61,806 nucleotides of DNA from Nitrospirales bacterium (GCA_009377845.1 WHTE01000002.1:1-61806); one strand, 5' to 3'. Counted from the first letter of the stretch, positions 31,238-43,197 are shown. Notes: generated from the sequence alone by a model not told the origin. Numbers and translations: made by a program.

Positions 31238-32722
31238 ATGACGCGTCGCCCGGTTTCTCGGAGGGTATCATTGCTTCGAAACTCCAAGGCATCTCTCTCG
31301 CAGGCATCCCGATCCGGTCGAACCCGAATCGAACGGGATACGATGGGGCCATTAGAAGTTCCGGTAACGGCCTATTACGGCGTCCAGACGGCGCGGGCTA
31401 TTGAAAATTTTCCCATTAGCGGGATACGGTTTCCTCGACCCTTTATTCGTGCGCTGGGCTTGATTAAATGGGCAGCCGCCCGGACTAATGAATCGTTGGG
31501 AACTTTAGCGAGAAAGCCGGCTCGTGTGATTCAGCAAGCCGCGAGAGAAGTGATTGCCGGACAATGGGATGAACATTTTCCACTCGATATTTTTCAAACG
31601 GGGTCCGGGACGTCGACGAATATGAACGCCAATGAAGTGATTGCCAATCGAGCGTCGGAAATCCTGAACGGCGATCGAGGCAGCCGGAAGGTGCATCCCA
31701 ATGATCAGGTGAATTTGGGCCAATCCAGTAATGATGTCATTCCGACAGCCATCCATGTCGCGGCGATTGAAGAAATTCAAAAGAATTTATTGCCAGGTCT
31801 GGGACGCCTGCACAAGGCCCTTCGTCAGAAAGCGAAGCAATTTGACCGGATTGTGAAGATCGGACGAACCCATTTACAGGATGCGACACCCATTCGGTTG
31901 GGGCAGGAATTCGGGGGCTACGCCCGGCAGATGGAGTTGGCCATCCAGCGAGCCAAACATGCTCAATCCGTGCTGGCGGAATTAGCCCTGGGTGGAACCG
32001 CAGTGGGAACGGGTCTCAATGCACATCCAAAATTTGCTTCGACGGTTATCCGGCTATTGTCAAAGGAAATCGGCTATACCATGCGGGAGGCCGAAAACCA
32101 TTTCGAGGCCCAGTCCACTCAAGATTCGGTGGTGGAAGCCAGCGGGTGTTTGCGAACCATTGCGGTGAGCTTGATGAAAATAGCCAATGATCTCCGGTGG
32201 ATGGGTTCCGGCCCTCGCTGTGGCCTTGGCGAAATTCAATTGCCGGAAACCCAACCCGGATCCTCAATTATGCCGGGTAAGGTCAATCCGGTCATTGCCG
32301 AATCCGTCACGATGGCGGCAACTCAAGTCATTGGCAATGACACGTCGATTACGGTTGCCGGGCAGGCGGGGAATTTCGAGTTGTTAGTCATGCTACCGGT
32401 GATGGCCCATAATCTCCTTCAGTCGATCGACCTGCTTGCGAAATCTGCCGAAAATTTCTCCAGTCGGTGCGTGGAGGGTCTTGTGGCCAACAAAGACACC
32501 TGCGAAGGGTTCATTGAGAAAAGCCTGGCCATGTGCACGGAGTTAGCTCCTGCTATTGGGTATGAACCAGCGGCGGCTATTGCCAAAGAATCCTACAAAA
32601 CCGGTCAAACGGTTCGGGAGCTTGCGCGAAGTCAGGGTGTCTTGCCGGAAGCGAAGATCAAAGTACTGTTAGATCCCTGGCGCATGACAGGGGCCATCGG
32701 TTCTCGAAAGCGGGCTCGCTAG
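31238..32722 (+). CDS. fumC: Class II fumarate hydratase (fumarase/aspartase superfamily)
   Basis: TGSGTSTNMNANEVIANRA, GQSSNDVIPTAIH, PGSSIMPGKVNPV. Confidence 0.92.
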   Translation: MTRRPVSRRVSLLRNSKASLSQASRSGRTRIERDTMGPLEVPVTAYYGVQTARAIENFPISGIRFPRPFIRALGLIKWAAARTNESLGTLARKPARVIQQAAREVIAGQWDEHFPLDIFQTGSGTSTNMNANEVIANRASEILNGDRGSRKVHPNDQVNLGQSSNDVIPTAIHVAAIEEIQKNLLPGLGRLHKALRQKAKQFDRIVKIGRTHLQDATPIRLGQEFGGYARQMELAIQRAKHAQSVLAELALGGTAVGTGLNAHPKFASTVIRLLSKEIGYTMREAENHFEAQSTQDSVVEASGCLRTIAVSLMKIANDLRWMGSGPRCGLGEIQLPETQPGSSIMPGKVNPVIAESVTMAATQVIGNDTSITVAGQAGNFELLVMLPVMAHNLLQSIDLLAKSAENFSSRCVEGLVANKDTCEGFIEKSLAMCTELAPAIGYEPAAAIAKESYKTGQTVRELARSQGVLPEAKIKVLLDPWRMTGAIGSRKRAR

Positions 32723-32789
32723 GATGTTAAGTTGATTGGAATTGAACGAAACTGGATGATCCGGCCAGGTAGCCTCGGGAAAAGAGAGT

Positions 32790-33644
32790 TTACCCATCGC
32801 CCCACTTCAATTTAGTGCGTAATACTTCAAAGTAGCTTCGGTCTGGAAAACGAATGAGCTGCGTGCGGTGGTCTGAAGCTTGAACGTGCACAAGGTCACC
32901 CTTTAGCAATTCCGCTCCTACTTGGCCATCGATTGTGGCCATGGCCGGTTCTTGACTTGTCAGTTCAATGGTGATCGGCACATCGGCAGGGGCGAGATAG
33001 GGGCGGTGCGAAAAGGTGTGCGGGCAGATAGGGTTAATCAGAAGTACTTCCAGTCTTGGATCTAAAATCGGTCCCTTTGCCGAAAGTGAGTAAGCGGTCG
33101 ATCCTGTCGGGGTGGCAACGATTAGTCCATCACCACGCATGTTTGTCATGAAGGCGTGATTCACCCATATCTTGGTTGCGATCATTCTCGCCAAATGCCC
33201 TTTGCTTACCACCACGTCGTTTAAGGCTGAATAGGTGCCAAGGATTTGGTCACCACGCTGGAGCTGGATTTTTAACATCAAGCGTTTATCCAGTTGATAT
33301 TCCCCTGCGAATACTTTATCCAACGCCGTGGGGAGATCGTCAAAGTTGATTTCAGTGAGAAAACCCAGGCCGCCCATGTTAACTCCCAAGATGGGAATCC
33401 CTCGTTGTTCAACAAGGCGTGCTCCGCCCAACATCGTGCCATCGCCGCCCAACACAATCAGGAGATCGGCTTCTTTTGCAATTTGTACACGTGTGGGGCT
33501 ATCGGGAGATGGGGATCCTTGAGGAGAATCAATAAGGACGGTTTTGTGATGTGCCATCAACCAGTCACGAATGTATTGGACCACCTGCAGAATATTGAGT
33601 GCGTTAGGCTTGGTGATGATCCCGATCGTCTGGAAGGTGGCCAT
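32790..33644 (-). CDS. nadK: NAD kinase
   Basis: LLIVLGGDGTMLGGAR, GLGFLTEI, TPTGSTAYSLSAKGPI; start trimmed to ATG 33644. Confidence 0.95.
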   Translation of the reverse strand: MATFQTIGIITKPNALNILQVVQYIRDWLMAHHKTVLIDSPQGSPSPDSPTRVQIAKEADLLIVLGGDGTMLGGARLVEQRGIPILGVNMGGLGFLTEINFDDLPTALDKVFAGEYQLDKRLMLKIQLQRGDQILGTYSALNDVVVSKGHLARMIATKIWVNHAFMTNMRGDGLIVATPTGSTAYSLSAKGPILDPRLEVLLINPICPHTFSHRPYLAPADVPITIELTSQEPAMATIDGQVGAELLKGDLVHVQASDHRTQLIRFPDRSYFEVLRTKLKWGDG

Positions 33645-33836
33645 GACTTTTGAAGGGGTGGTGTTGTCAGGAGCCACGATGTTAGTCTGTTGATTGGCTG
33701 ATAGCAAGAGAAGTTTGTCTCGAAATGAGTAGGCAATTATTGCCATGCTTTGAAACAGGCTTTCCTTAAGTGTATTTTTATTGCTAGAGTGAATCATGTC
33801 CGGCTTCGCGTTATCCTCCCATCTCCGGCTTCTGAC

Positions 33837-33866
33837 TTGACAGTTTTGAGGGTTCACGGATAGACT
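33837..33866 (+). promoter_or_regulatory. Sigma70-like promoter upstream of clpC: TTGACA - 18 bp - TAGACT
   Basis: Exact -35 hexamer; -10 matches 4/6 only. Confidence 0.4.
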
Positions 33867-33955
33867 GAAATAGTGAATTTTTCTCGAATTTTTTGTGGAT
33901 TAGAGACGAATGCGTGAGCGAGAAGTTTCGCGAATAATCGGCTAGAGGAGGTCCA

Positions 33956-36385
33956 ATGTTCGAACGATTCACGGATCGTGGTAGAAAAATTATCATCCTT
34001 GCCAGAGAAGAAGCGGAACGGCACCAAAACGATTATCTGGGTACCGAACATTTGGTGTTAGCCATCCTTCGAGAATCGGATGGCATTGCCCTGATGATCA
34101 TCAAAAAAATGGGCCTTTCTCCCGAACAAATCCGTCTTGAAATTGAACGGAATCTGCCTGGAGGCGGAACGACGGTGACCTTCGGGGAAATTCCATTTAG
34201 TCCCAGAGTCAAGAAAGTCATTGAGTACGGGGTTGAGGAAGCCCGTTTGTTGGGACACAATCATATCGGCAGTGAACATCTGCTCCTCGGTCTTCTACGA
34301 GAAGAAGAAGGAATCGGGGGGAAGGTTCTTCGGAGCTTGGGGGCCAATCTCTTAACGGCCCGTCAATTAACAGTAACGTTCTTACGGAAATCCGGAACCA
34401 GAGAACGTGATAAAAAAAGCAGCACACCTGCATTAGATGAATTTGGCCGAGATCTGACCCAATTGGCGCAGGAAGGGACACTTGATCCCGTCATTGGACG
34501 AGCAGATGAAATCCAGCGGGTCCTCCAAATCCTCAGCCGTCGGACCAAAAATAATCCGGCGTTGATCGGTGAATCCGGCGTTGGGAAAACCGCTATTGTG
34601 GAAGGATTGGCCCAGCGGATCATTGGTATGGATGTCCCGGACAATTTATTGAATCGTCGGGTGATTGCCTTGGATTTGGGTTCTTTGGTTGCTGGTACGA
34701 AATATCGCGGACAGTTTGAAGAACGACTGAAAGTGGTGATGAAAGAGATTGCCCAAGCGGGGAATATCATTCTCTTTATCGATGAACTTCACACTTTAGT
34801 GGGAGCTGGTGCTGCTGAAGGATCCATTGATGCCGCGAATATGTTAAAACCTGCCTTGTCTCGTGGGGAAATCCAATGCATTGGCGCGACCACACTGGAT
34901 GAATATCGAAAACATATTGAAAAGGATGGAGCGCTCAAGCGGCGGTTTCAGCCTATTTATGTTCAGCCTCCTTCTGTGGAAGAGACCGTTCAGATCATTC
35001 AGGGTCTTCGTGACCGATACGAAGAGCACCATGGAGTCGAAATTACGGATGAGGCGGTTGAAGAAGCTGTGAAGCTGAGTGAACGGTATATTACGGACCG
35101 GTTTTTGCCGGACAAAGCTATTGACCTTATTGATGAAACCGGTTCCCGTGCTAAATTGCTGACGTATGCCCTCCCTCCTGAGTTAAAGTCCCTGGAGCAG
35201 GAACTGAAAAGGGTTGCCCGTGAAAAAGAAGTGGCGATCGGGCTTCAGAATTTTGAGGAAGCGGTGAAATTCCGTGAAGAGGAAGAGCGATTCCGGAAAT
35301 TATTGGATGATGCCAAACGGGATTGGAAGAAAAAGCAAGAAAAGAATCGACCTGTCATTTCCGGTGAAGATGTGGCTTATGTCATATCAAAAATCACCGG
35401 CATTCCCCTCTTTAAACTGGAAGAAGAGGAGTCTGAAAAGTTGCTGCATATGGAGGAATACCTTCATAAGCGGATTGTGGGGCAAGAAGAAGCCATTTCT
35501 GCCGTCTGTCGTTCTATTCGGCGGTCACGGGCCGGTTTGAAGGATGCCAAGAGACCAATTGGGTCGTTTATTTTTCTTGGTCCAACCGGGGTAGGGAAGA
35601 CCGAGTTGGCTCGAGCATTAGCCGAGTTCTTGTTTAATACGGATGACGCCTTGATACGGGTGGACATGTCAGAGTACCAAGAAAAATTCACCAGCTCACG
35701 GTTATTTGGTGCCCCTCCCGGTTATGTGGGGTATGAGGAAGGTGGGCAATTGACGGAGAAAGTGAGACGCCGTCCCTATTCGGTTGTGTTATTTGATGAA
35801 ATTGAAAAAGCGCATCCGGATATTTTCAATGTGTTGTTGCAAGTTCTGGATGATGGAGTGTTAACGGATAGTTTAGGCCGGAAGGTGGATTTCAAAAATA
35901 CTATTTTGGTGATGACTTCAAATTTGGGGACTCGATTCATTCAAAAGGGCGTGTCCCTAGGATTTCAACGTGATGGGGAATCCGAACATTCCTCACGAAT
36001 GCGGGGCGAAGTATTGGCCGAGTTGAAGCGTCATTTTAGTCCTGAATTCTTGAATCGTATCGATGAATTGGTCGTCTTTGACCAACTTACGAAAGAACAT
36101 TTGGTGAGTATTGTTGACATTCTCATTGGGGAGCTCAATGCACGTCTTGTGGAAAGAGGAGTGCATTTAGTTGTGTCCGATGAGGTGAAGCAGTGGTTGA
36201 TTAATGAAGGGTTTGAACAACAATATGGTGCCCGTCCCCTCCGCCGAACTATCCAACGCTGCCTGGGAGATCCTCTCTCTGAAGAACTGATTAAAGGGCG
36301 GTTTAAGGAGGCGAAGAAGATTAAGGTTGTCTTGACCGATCACACTCCCAGCTTTATAGAAGAAGAGGTCTTAGCGAGTGTGTGA
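33956..36385 (+). CDS. clpC: ATP-dependent Clp protease ATP-binding subunit ClpC
   Basis: Two Clp-N repeats, [16 protein letters not shown] and [16 protein letters not shown] Walker A motifs, UVR-like [16 protein letters not shown]. Confidence 0.97.
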   Translation: MFERFTDRGRKIIILAREEAERHQNDYLGTEHLVLAILRESDGIALMIIKKMGLSPEQIRLEIERNLPGGGTTVTFGEIPFSPRVKKVIEYGVEEARLLGHNHIGSEHLLLGLLREEEGIGGKVLRSLGANLLTARQLTVTFLRKSGTRERDKKSSTPALDEFGRDLTQLAQEGTLDPVIGRADEIQRVLQILSRRTKNNPALIGESGVGKTAIVEGLAQRIIGMDVPDNLLNRRVIALDLGSLVAGTKYRGQFEERLKVVMKEIAQAGNIILFIDELHTLVGAGAAEGSIDAANMLKPALSRGEIQCIGATTLDEYRKHIEKDGALKRRFQPIYVQPPSVEETVQIIQGLRDRYEEHHGVEITDEAVEEAVKLSERYITDRFLPDKAIDLIDETGSRAKLLTYALPPELKSLEQELKRVAREKEVAIGLQNFEEAVKFREEEERFRKLLDDAKRDWKKKQEKNRPVISGEDVAYVISKITGIPLFKLEEEESEKLLHMEEYLHKRIVGQEEAISAVCRSIRRSRAGLKDAKRPIGSFIFLGPTGVGKTELARALAEFLFNTDDALIRVDMSEYQEKFTSSRLFGAPPGYVGYEEGGQLTEKVRRRPYSVVLFDEIEKAHPDIFNVLLQVLDDGVLTDSLGRKVDFKNTILVMTSNLGTRFIQKGVSLGFQRDGESEHSSRMRGEVLAELKRHFSPEFLNRIDELVVFDQLTKEHLVSIVDILIGELNARLVERGVHLVVSDEVKQWLINEGFEQQYGARPLRRTIQRCLGDPLSEELIKGRFKEAKKIKVVLTDHTPSFIEEEVLASV

Positions 36386-36417
36386 TTGGAAGTAGTGAAG
36401 GTCGGATCCATGATGAG

Positions 36418-36450
36418 ACCCTCAGGACTACCAGTCCTGAGGGTTTTGTT
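36418..36450 (+). terminator. Rho-independent terminator after clpC
   Basis: accctcaggact-acc-agtcctgagggttttgtt hairpin plus T-rich tail. Confidence 0.88.
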
Positions 36451-36493
36451 GTTTTTTGCAAGTGAATCATAGGTGTAATAAAGGACTCTGCCA

Positions 36494-37534
36494 GTGGTTT
36501 TAGGAATTGAAACCTCGTGTGATGAAACGGCCGTAGCCGTGTTGGACAGCGAGGGCCACATTCTCTCGAATGTACTGGATTCACAGGTTGAAGTGCATGC
36601 CCGTTACGGGGGAGTCGTTCCGGAATTGGCCTCGCGCCGTCATATGGAGTGCGTGGAACTACTGACCAGGGAAGCATTAGACCTTGCCAAGGTTTCTCTT
36701 TCACAATTGACGGGGATTGCGGTCACCAATCGTCCGGGATTGGTGGGCGCCTTACTTGTTGGGGTGAATTTCGCAAAAGCTCTGGCCTATGCCACCAATA
36801 TACCCTGTGTAACGGTGAATCATTTAGAAGGGCATTTGGCTTCAGCGTGGCTGGCCAATCCTCATTTGCCTACTCCTGCAATGGTCTTGATCGCGTCCGG
36901 TGGGCATACGCATTTGGCATTGGTTCCTCATCAGGGAGAATATCAGTTTATCGGATGGACAATGGATGATGCAGCAGGAGAAGCGTTCGATAAAGGGGCA
37001 AAAATGCTGGGGCTACCCTATCCGGGTGGCCCTGCTATTGATAAGCTCGCTGAAAATGGCAATTCTCAGTTTGTGTCCTTTCCTCGTCCTACCATTCACA
37101 GCCAGAATTTTCATTTTAGTTTTAGCGGCCTGAAAACAGCACTCCGTTATTTTTTGCGAGACGAACAGCAGAAGGGAAATTTCCCCTTGCCTGTAGCAGA
37201 TGTGGCCGCCAGCTACCAGGAAGCCATTGTGGATGTGTTGGTGGAAAAACTCTGTCGTGCTGCGCGTCAGTATGACGTCAAAGCTATCTCGGTTGTGGGA
37301 GGAGTCGCCGCTAATTCCCGTCTTCGCCTGAAGCTTGAGGAGCGGGCCCACGCAGTAGGGCTTGATGTGACTCTGCTTCCACGGGCGCTATGCACGGACA
37401 ATGCAGCCATGATTGCTGCAGCAGGGTTGGAACAACTTAGGCGCAAGGAGGGGACAGCATGGGACATGGATGCGATTTCTACGCTGCAATGTAAACACGA
37501 TGTGTCCGCAATGGCCGGAAACGGTCTCAATTAA
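36494..37534 (+). CDS. tsaD: tRNA N6-adenosine threonylcarbamoyltransferase
   Basis: VLGIETSCDETAVAVLD, VNHLEGHLASAW, ASGGHTHLAL, GEAFDKGAKMLGLPYPGG. Confidence 0.97.
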   Translation: MVLGIETSCDETAVAVLDSEGHILSNVLDSQVEVHARYGGVVPELASRRHMECVELLTREALDLAKVSLSQLTGIAVTNRPGLVGALLVGVNFAKALAYATNIPCVTVNHLEGHLASAWLANPHLPTPAMVLIASGGHTHLALVPHQGEYQFIGWTMDDAAGEAFDKGAKMLGLPYPGGPAIDKLAENGNSQFVSFPRPTIHSQNFHFSFSGLKTALRYFLRDEQQKGNFPLPVADVAASYQEAIVDVLVEKLCRAARQYDVKAISVVGGVAANSRLRLKLEERAHAVGLDVTLLPRALCTDNAAMIAAAGLEQLRRKEGTAWDMDAISTLQCKHDVSAMAGNGLN

Positions 37535-37593
37535 AAACATAATAGGGCAAGAGGAGAAGGCCTATTCCTGCTGTTCTGGGTAATCTTCATGGG

Positions 37594-39267
37594 TTGAAGG
37601 CTAGCCACATTAGCCGAATGGAGCGTCTGTATCGGCGACGGATCCCTCCAGAAAAAGTGGTGACGCCTGAGGTGGCCCGGGAATGTGCCGAACTCACCTA
37701 TGATACGAGGCGGCAAATCGGGCTATTGGTCAACCGGCAAGGACAAATTGAGTCGGTCTTGATCGGTGACCATCACGAGTTGGTCATACCACATCTCTCA
37801 CGGACCCGCTCCGGCCTTCGCTTGTTGCGGGGGGTTCGTTTGGTCCATACCCACCTCAATAATCAGCCGCTGACCCAGGATGATCTGACCGACCTGGCTC
37901 TCCTTCGGTTGGATTTGATTATGGCCCTTGGTGTGGGAAAAGATGGCACGCTTCGGGATGCCTATGTGGCGCATATTCTCTCGAATCCCATTCAAGGTCA
38001 AACCACCTTGGAATTACCGCCTTGTGCGTTTCACTCATTCCAGCTGGATTGCCAACAATTTATTCAATCCTTGGAGCAGGAGATTGTCGGCTCGAATTCA
38101 GGGATGCGAGAAGGTGTTCGGGAGGGGAGGACCCTCTTGGTCAGTGTAAGCGCAGGCCATGTGGCTTCGGAACAAGGTCGTCTTGAGGAACTTCAAGAAT
38201 TGGTGCGTGCGCAGGACTTGGAAGTGTTGGGGTGTATCACCCAACGGCTTGGGGCGATTCATCCTAAATATGTGGTGGGTTCGGGAAAAATGAAAGAACT
38301 GGCGATTCGTGCGCTCCAGTCCGGGGCTGACACCTTGATTTTTGATCAAGATTTGACCCCCGCCCAAGTACGCGGTATTTCGGAAATCACGGATCTGCGG
38401 GTCTTGGATCGATCACAGGTGATTCTGGACATCTTCGCGCAACGGGCGCATTCCTCTATTGGGAAAATACAAGTCGAACTGGCGCAACTCCGTTATCTGC
38501 TTCCTCGACTCGCACAGTCCAGCACCGCTCTTTCCCGGTTGGCGGGGGGAATCGGGACTCGAGGCCCTGGGGAAACAAAGCTGGAGACTGATCGCCGTCG
38601 TGCCCGTGAACGCATTCAGCGATTGGAACGGGACTTAAAGTCTATGGCGCATGGTCGTCAGGAACAACGAAAAATGCGTGTGAAGCGAGGGCTCCCCGTT
38701 ATTTCCATCATTGGATATACCAATGTAGGTAAGTCCACACTGTTTAATGTGTTGACGGACAGCCAGGTCTCCGTAAAAAACCGCGTCTTTGAGACACTCG
38801 ATACCGTCAATCGGCGATGGCATCTTCCAGGATTAGGTGATGTCATTCTGACAGACACCGTAGGATTTATTCGAGATTTGCCAAAAGATCTCATGGCGGC
38901 CTTTCAGACCACCTTGCAGGAATTACAGGAGGCCGATGTGCTGCTTCATGTGATTGATGCCCACGTGCCTGATCCCGGGCAGCACATTACCGCAGTGGAA
39001 AATATTTTGAATGAATTGGGACTTGAATCCATTCCACGTCTGCGTTTTTTTAATAAGGCGGATCTTGTTGGAGAAGAGGGCATTCAACTCTTATGTCAGC
39101 GATATGGGGGTATAGGGGGATCCGCCTTGCAAGGAGCGTCTCTTCAAATGATTCAACGGGAGCTCACGCACCTGCTTCGTGGCCTTCAGGCTGAGGGCGT
39201 CTGGAACGGAAAGGCCCAGGAACTGGCATCCCATCATTCTATGGCTTCAGCGGATATCCTGCCATGA
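37594..39267 (+). CDS. hflX: GTPase HflX
   Basis: GTRGPGETKLETDRRRARERI, GYTNVGKSTLFN, DTVGFIRDLP. Confidence 0.95.
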   Translation: MKASHISRMERLYRRRIPPEKVVTPEVARECAELTYDTRRQIGLLVNRQGQIESVLIGDHHELVIPHLSRTRSGLRLLRGVRLVHTHLNNQPLTQDDLTDLALLRLDLIMALGVGKDGTLRDAYVAHILSNPIQGQTTLELPPCAFHSFQLDCQQFIQSLEQEIVGSNSGMREGVREGRTLLVSVSAGHVASEQGRLEELQELVRAQDLEVLGCITQRLGAIHPKYVVGSGKMKELAIRALQSGADTLIFDQDLTPAQVRGISEITDLRVLDRSQVILDIFAQRAHSSIGKIQVELAQLRYLLPRLAQSSTALSRLAGGIGTRGPGETKLETDRRRARERIQRLERDLKSMAHGRQEQRKMRVKRGLPVISIIGYTNVGKSTLFNVLTDSQVSVKNRVFETLDTVNRRWHLPGLGDVILTDTVGFIRDLPKDLMAAFQTTLQELQEADVLLHVIDAHVPDPGQHITAVENILNELGLESIPRLRFFNKADLVGEEGIQLLCQRYGGIGGSALQGASLQMIQRELTHLLRGLQAEGVWNGKAQELASHHSMASADILP

Positions 39268-39968
39268 GGGCCCTTGCCTCACGATCATTTCGCACACAAG
39301 CTTCACGTCGTCCGATCGAGTCGCCGGCGGCGGCGAAAAAACGTGCAGACCGGATCCTTGCTGCATTGGGTCAAACTATCCCTGACGCCAGGGTGGAACT
39401 GGATTCCTCAAACCCGCTTGAGCTATTAATGGCCACGATTCTTTCGGCTCAATGCACGGATGAGAGAGTCAATCAGGTGACGCCTAAGGTCTTTTCCCGC
39501 TTTCGCACGGCCGAGGATTATGCCAAGGCTGATCGAGCGGAATTGGAGGCCCTAATTCGGCCAACCGGATTTTTTAAAAATAAAGCGCGCCATCTCATTG
39601 GGTGTGGCCAAGCTCTGGTAAAGCATTTTAACGGAATGGTGCCGAGAACGATGGAAGCCTTAACCTCCTTGCCTGGAGTTGGGCGAAAAACCGCCAATGT
39701 CATTTTGGGGAGCTATGTGGGGGAACCCGCCATTGTGGTGGATACCCATGTGAAGCGGGTGGCCAATCGGCTCGGGTTGACGAGAAGCCAGGACCCGACC
39801 AAAATTGAAGAGGATCTCCAACGCCTATTCCCTAAAGTACAATGGACGGTAGGGGCTCAACGCCTACTCCTCCATGGCCGATATGTATGCCTGGCCAGAA
39901 CGCCAAATTGTCCTCATTGTGTACTCTTTACAGACTGTGGATGGGAAGGAAAACGAAAGCCAACATGA
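39264..39968 (+). CDS. nth: Endonuclease III
   Basis: LLMATILSAQCTDERVNQVTP, LPGVGRKTANVIL, C-x6-C-x2-C-x5-C [4Fe-4S] motif. Confidence 0.96.
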   Translation: MRALASRSFRTQASRRPIESPAAAKKRADRILAALGQTIPDARVELDSSNPLELLMATILSAQCTDERVNQVTPKVFSRFRTAEDYAKADRAELEALIRPTGFFKNKARHLIGCGQALVKHFNGMVPRTMEALTSLPGVGRKTANVILGSYVGEPAIVVDTHVKRVANRLGLTRSQDPTKIEEDLQRLFPKVQWTVGAQRLLLHGRYVCLARTPNCPHCVLFTDCGWEGKRKPT

Positions 39969-40843
39969 AAAGCATGACCGGTTTTGGGAAACGAGAATCG
40001 CTATGTCAGGGAACAATGGTCGGGGTTGAAGTTCGATCCGTGAATCACCGGTTTTGTGAGATTATGGTGCGTCTTCCCAAACCCCTATCTGGAATGGAAT
40101 TAGAGCTGAAAGAGCAGGTGAAGCGTACCTGCGAGCGCGGTCGCGTTGAATTGACGGTGACCGTGAATGGCGGGGGTTCCGGAACAAACAAAGTCGTGCA
40201 GTTGGATCGCGCAATGGCGAGTCGGTACGTTCAGGGACTACGGGAGTTGCAACGGGAACTCAAGTTAAGTGGAACGGTGGATGTGAATGTGGTGGCAGGG
40301 TTTCGTGATCTGTTTACCACAAGTGAGGAGGCCACGTTGATTAAGGACGTTCCGAAAGTCGTCGAGGGGTTAACCCAGCGTGCCTTGACCGATTTAGAAA
40401 AAATGAGGAGAAAAGAAGGCGCAGCCTTACAAAAAGACCTGTTGCAGCGGATTCATACGGTTGAAGGAAGGCTTCACACGGTTCATCAACGCATTCCTCT
40501 CGCCCTGCAGGCGTCCGCCGATCGCCTGAAATCTCGGGTGGCCAAATTATTAGAAGGGGAACGGGTGAACGATGATCGGGTCGCTCAGGAAGTTGCCATG
40601 TTGGCGGAACGATCGGATGTGACGGAAGAATTAACACGACTGCAGAGCCACTTGGCACAATTTCGTTCAGCCCTCAAGTCCAAGGAACCAGTTGGTAAAC
40701 GGCTGGATTTTCTCCTTCAAGAAATGGGAAGGGAAGTCAATACCATCGGGTCTAAAGCGAACGACGCCGAGATCTCCTCACAGGTTGTGGAATTAAAAAG
40801 TGAATTGGAAAAGATCCGCGAACAGGTCCAAAATATTGAATAA
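39965..40843 (+). CDS. YicC-family endoribonuclease
   Basis: MKSMTGFGKRE … VGKRLDFLLQEMGREVNTIGSKAND; start trimmed to ATG 39965. Confidence 0.94.
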   Translation: MKSMTGFGKRESLCQGTMVGVEVRSVNHRFCEIMVRLPKPLSGMELELKEQVKRTCERGRVELTVTVNGGGSGTNKVVQLDRAMASRYVQGLRELQRELKLSGTVDVNVVAGFRDLFTTSEEATLIKDVPKVVEGLTQRALTDLEKMRRKEGAALQKDLLQRIHTVEGRLHTVHQRIPLALQASADRLKSRVAKLLEGERVNDDRVAQEVAMLAERSDVTEELTRLQSHLAQFRSALKSKEPVGKRLDFLLQEMGREVNTIGSKANDAEISSQVVELKSELEKIREQVQNIE

Positions 40844-40855
40844 CCGACCAAACAG

Positions 40856-41482
40856 TTGCGAACCTTCGGAGGAAATGTGTTTTTAGCGGGAAAAAAGCTG
40901 TTGTTTGTCGTATCCGGCCCTTCCGGAGTGGGGAAATCGACGCTATGCCGACATATCTTGAAGAATATTCCCGACATTCGCCTTTCGGTATCGTATACCA
41001 CCAGGAAGCCACGGTCTGGTGAAACGGATGGCAAGGAGTACCGGTTTATTTCTGAAGACGAGTTTCGCACAAAAATTTCCGAGCATGCCTTTGCTGAATA
41101 CGCCGAAGTTTATGGACGGTTATATGGAACACCATGGAAGGAGTTGGAGCAAAAGCCTGGCTCGAACACGGATGTCTTGTTGGACATTGATGTGCATGGC
41201 GCCCGGCAGGTCATGAAAACTCTTCGAAAGGCGGTGACCGTGTTCATCCTGCCCCCTTCATTAGAGGTGCTTCGGGCTCGTCTGGTTGACCGGGGGACGG
41301 ATTCGGCGGATGAGCAGAGCCGTCGGTTTCAGAAAGCTCAAGATGAGATGCGGAGCTATATGGAATACCAATACACCATTCGCAATGAAACCTTGGATCA
41401 GGCCATCGAGGAACTCCAAGCGGTCATTGTCGCTGAACGTGTCCGAACCGCCCATGTCGATCCAGCCCATGTGTTCCGGTAG
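40856..41482 (+). CDS. gmk: Guanylate kinase
   Basis: VVSGPSGVGKSTLCRHI, SVSYTTRKPRSGETDGKEY. Confidence 0.96.
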   Translation: MRTFGGNVFLAGKKLLFVVSGPSGVGKSTLCRHILKNIPDIRLSVSYTTRKPRSGETDGKEYRFISEDEFRTKISEHAFAEYAEVYGRLYGTPWKELEQKPGSNTDVLLDIDVHGARQVMKTLRKAVTVFILPPSLEVLRARLVDRGTDSADEQSRRFQKAQDEMRSYMEYQYTIRNETLDQAIEELQAVIVAERVRTAHVDPAHVFR

Positions 41483-41526
41483 GGCTGCAATCAAGGGATC
41501 GATTTGTGTAAACTAACAACCTGAAC

Positions 41527-41928
41527 ATGTTCTCACCACAGAAAGGAAAGAGGTTCATTCAAATGGATACCTTATCGTTATTACCCAAACACAACCAAAA
41601 AGAATTTGATTCCCGGTTTCGGATTGTGCTGATTGCTGCCCAGCGGGCCAAACAGTTGGTGCGGGGAGGAAAGCATTACGGGACCAGCAAATTTACCAAA
41701 GAGACTTCGAGGGCCTTGGAAGAAGTGCTGCACGGGCAAGTTTCATATTTGATTGCGGAGGAGGCTAAAGAGGCGATTCGAAACGCTAAACGGTCGAATG
41801 AACGGCCCATCGATCCGGCCTTATACGCGCAGCCAGATGAGAATGCTCAGGAGATCAAAAAAGAGTTGAGTGTATATATTGATGATACGGCTCAACATCT
41901 TGGCACGGTCGTCGAAGCCGAGGAATAG
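41527..41928 (+). CDS. rpoZ: DNA-directed RNA polymerase omega subunit
   Basis: DSRFRIVLIAAQRAKQLVRGGK, position between gmk and coaBC. Confidence 0.88.
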   Translation: MFSPQKGKRFIQMDTLSLLPKHNQKEFDSRFRIVLIAAQRAKQLVRGGKHYGTSKFTKETSRALEEVLHGQVSYLIAEEAKEAIRNAKRSNERPIDPALYAQPDENAQEIKKELSVYIDDTAQHLGTVVEAEE

Positions 41929-41949
41929 CGGTATTCACTCACCAACAGA

Positions 41950-43197
41950 ATGCAGACGATGAATGGGGTGTTGTCAGGAAAGCGGATTGTCCTTGGGGTG
42001 ACGGGGAGTATTGCCGCCTATAAAGCGGTCGGACTTTTACGTCTTTTGACCCAGGCCGGTGCCAGCGTTCATGTGGTGATGACGGATTCAGCCATCCGGT
42101 TTATCGCCCCCCTGACGTTTGAAGTGTTATCAGGGCATCCGGTGGCCAGTGATGTATTTGCCGGCCATCAGGAGATGAAGCACTTGTCCTTGACAGAACA
42201 AGCCGATTTGCTGGTGGTGGCTCCCTGTACGGCGAACACTCTCGCCAAATTGGCCTTGGGGTTAGCGGACAATTTGCTCGGGACGCTTGCACTCACCGTT
42301 CAATGTCCGGTGATAATATGTCCGGCAATGGATGGCGAAATGTGGGCCCATCCGGCTGCCCAAGCCCATGCTCAGACTCTGCGTCATCGAGGGGCTGTCA
42401 TTGTGGAGCCTGAGGTCGGTTCTCTGGCGTCTGGAGAATGGGGACAGGGGCGGTTGGCTACCGAGGAAGCCATCATGTCGACGGCAGTCGGCCTGCTGCA
42501 ATGCCGAACGGATTGGCAAGGGGAGCGCGTTTTGATTTCGGCAGGTCCCACACAGGAACCGATTGATCCTGTGCGATTCATCAGTAACGGGTCATCAGGC
42601 AAAATGGGGTTTGCCATGGCCGAGGCGGCGGTCGCGCGTGGGGCGGAGGTCGTTTTAGTGACGGGTCCCACTCACCTGGCTGCTCCGAAGAAAGTGACGG
42701 TGGTGCCTGTGGTCACCGCAGAAGAAATGCTTCAGGCTCTCACGGTGCGCTTTGAGTGGGCCACCACTCTTATTATGACGGCGGCGGTAGGTGATTTTCG
42801 CCCCAAACAGGCGCATGCTCATAAATTGAAAAAAGACCAATGGAATGGCGAAGGGTTGGTGCTGGAACGGACTCCGGACATTTTAATGGCACTCTCTGCT
42901 CAGCGTACACATCAACGTCTGGTTGGCTTTGCGGCTGAAACGGACCATCTCATTGAGCATGGACAAGCCAAGCTCACAAACAAACACCTGGATATGCTGG
43001 TCGTGAATCAAATAGGGGGAGAGCAGTCTGCCTTTGGGAATGATACCAATGAGGTGTATGTCCTCGCTCCCGGTTCAGCCCCGCACCAAATACCTCGCAT
43101 GCCGAAGCGACAGCTCGCGGATACTCTCTTGGATCGAATATTGTCCCTTCCAGTTCAGCCTTCTCGGCAGAAGGTCGTTTCTTTCCCCACTCCATAA
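41950..43197 (+). CDS. coaBC: Bifunctional phosphopantothenoylcysteine decarboxylase/synthase
   Basis: [55 protein letters not shown]. Confidence 0.96.
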   Translation: MQTMNGVLSGKRIVLGVTGSIAAYKAVGLLRLLTQAGASVHVVMTDSAIRFIAPLTFEVLSGHPVASDVFAGHQEMKHLSLTEQADLLVVAPCTANTLAKLALGLADNLLGTLALTVQCPVIICPAMDGEMWAHPAAQAHAQTLRHRGAVIVEPEVGSLASGEWGQGRLATEEAIMSTAVGLLQCRTDWQGERVLISAGPTQEPIDPVRFISNGSSGKMGFAMAEAAVARGAEVVLVTGPTHLAAPKKVTVVPVVTAEEMLQALTVRFEWATTLIMTAAVGDFRPKQAHAHKLKKDQWNGEGLVLERTPDILMALSAQRTHQRLVGFAAETDHLIEHGQAKLTNKHLDMLVVNQIGGEQSAFGNDTNEVYVLAPGSAPHQIPRMPKRQLADTLLDRILSLPVQPSRQKVVSFPTP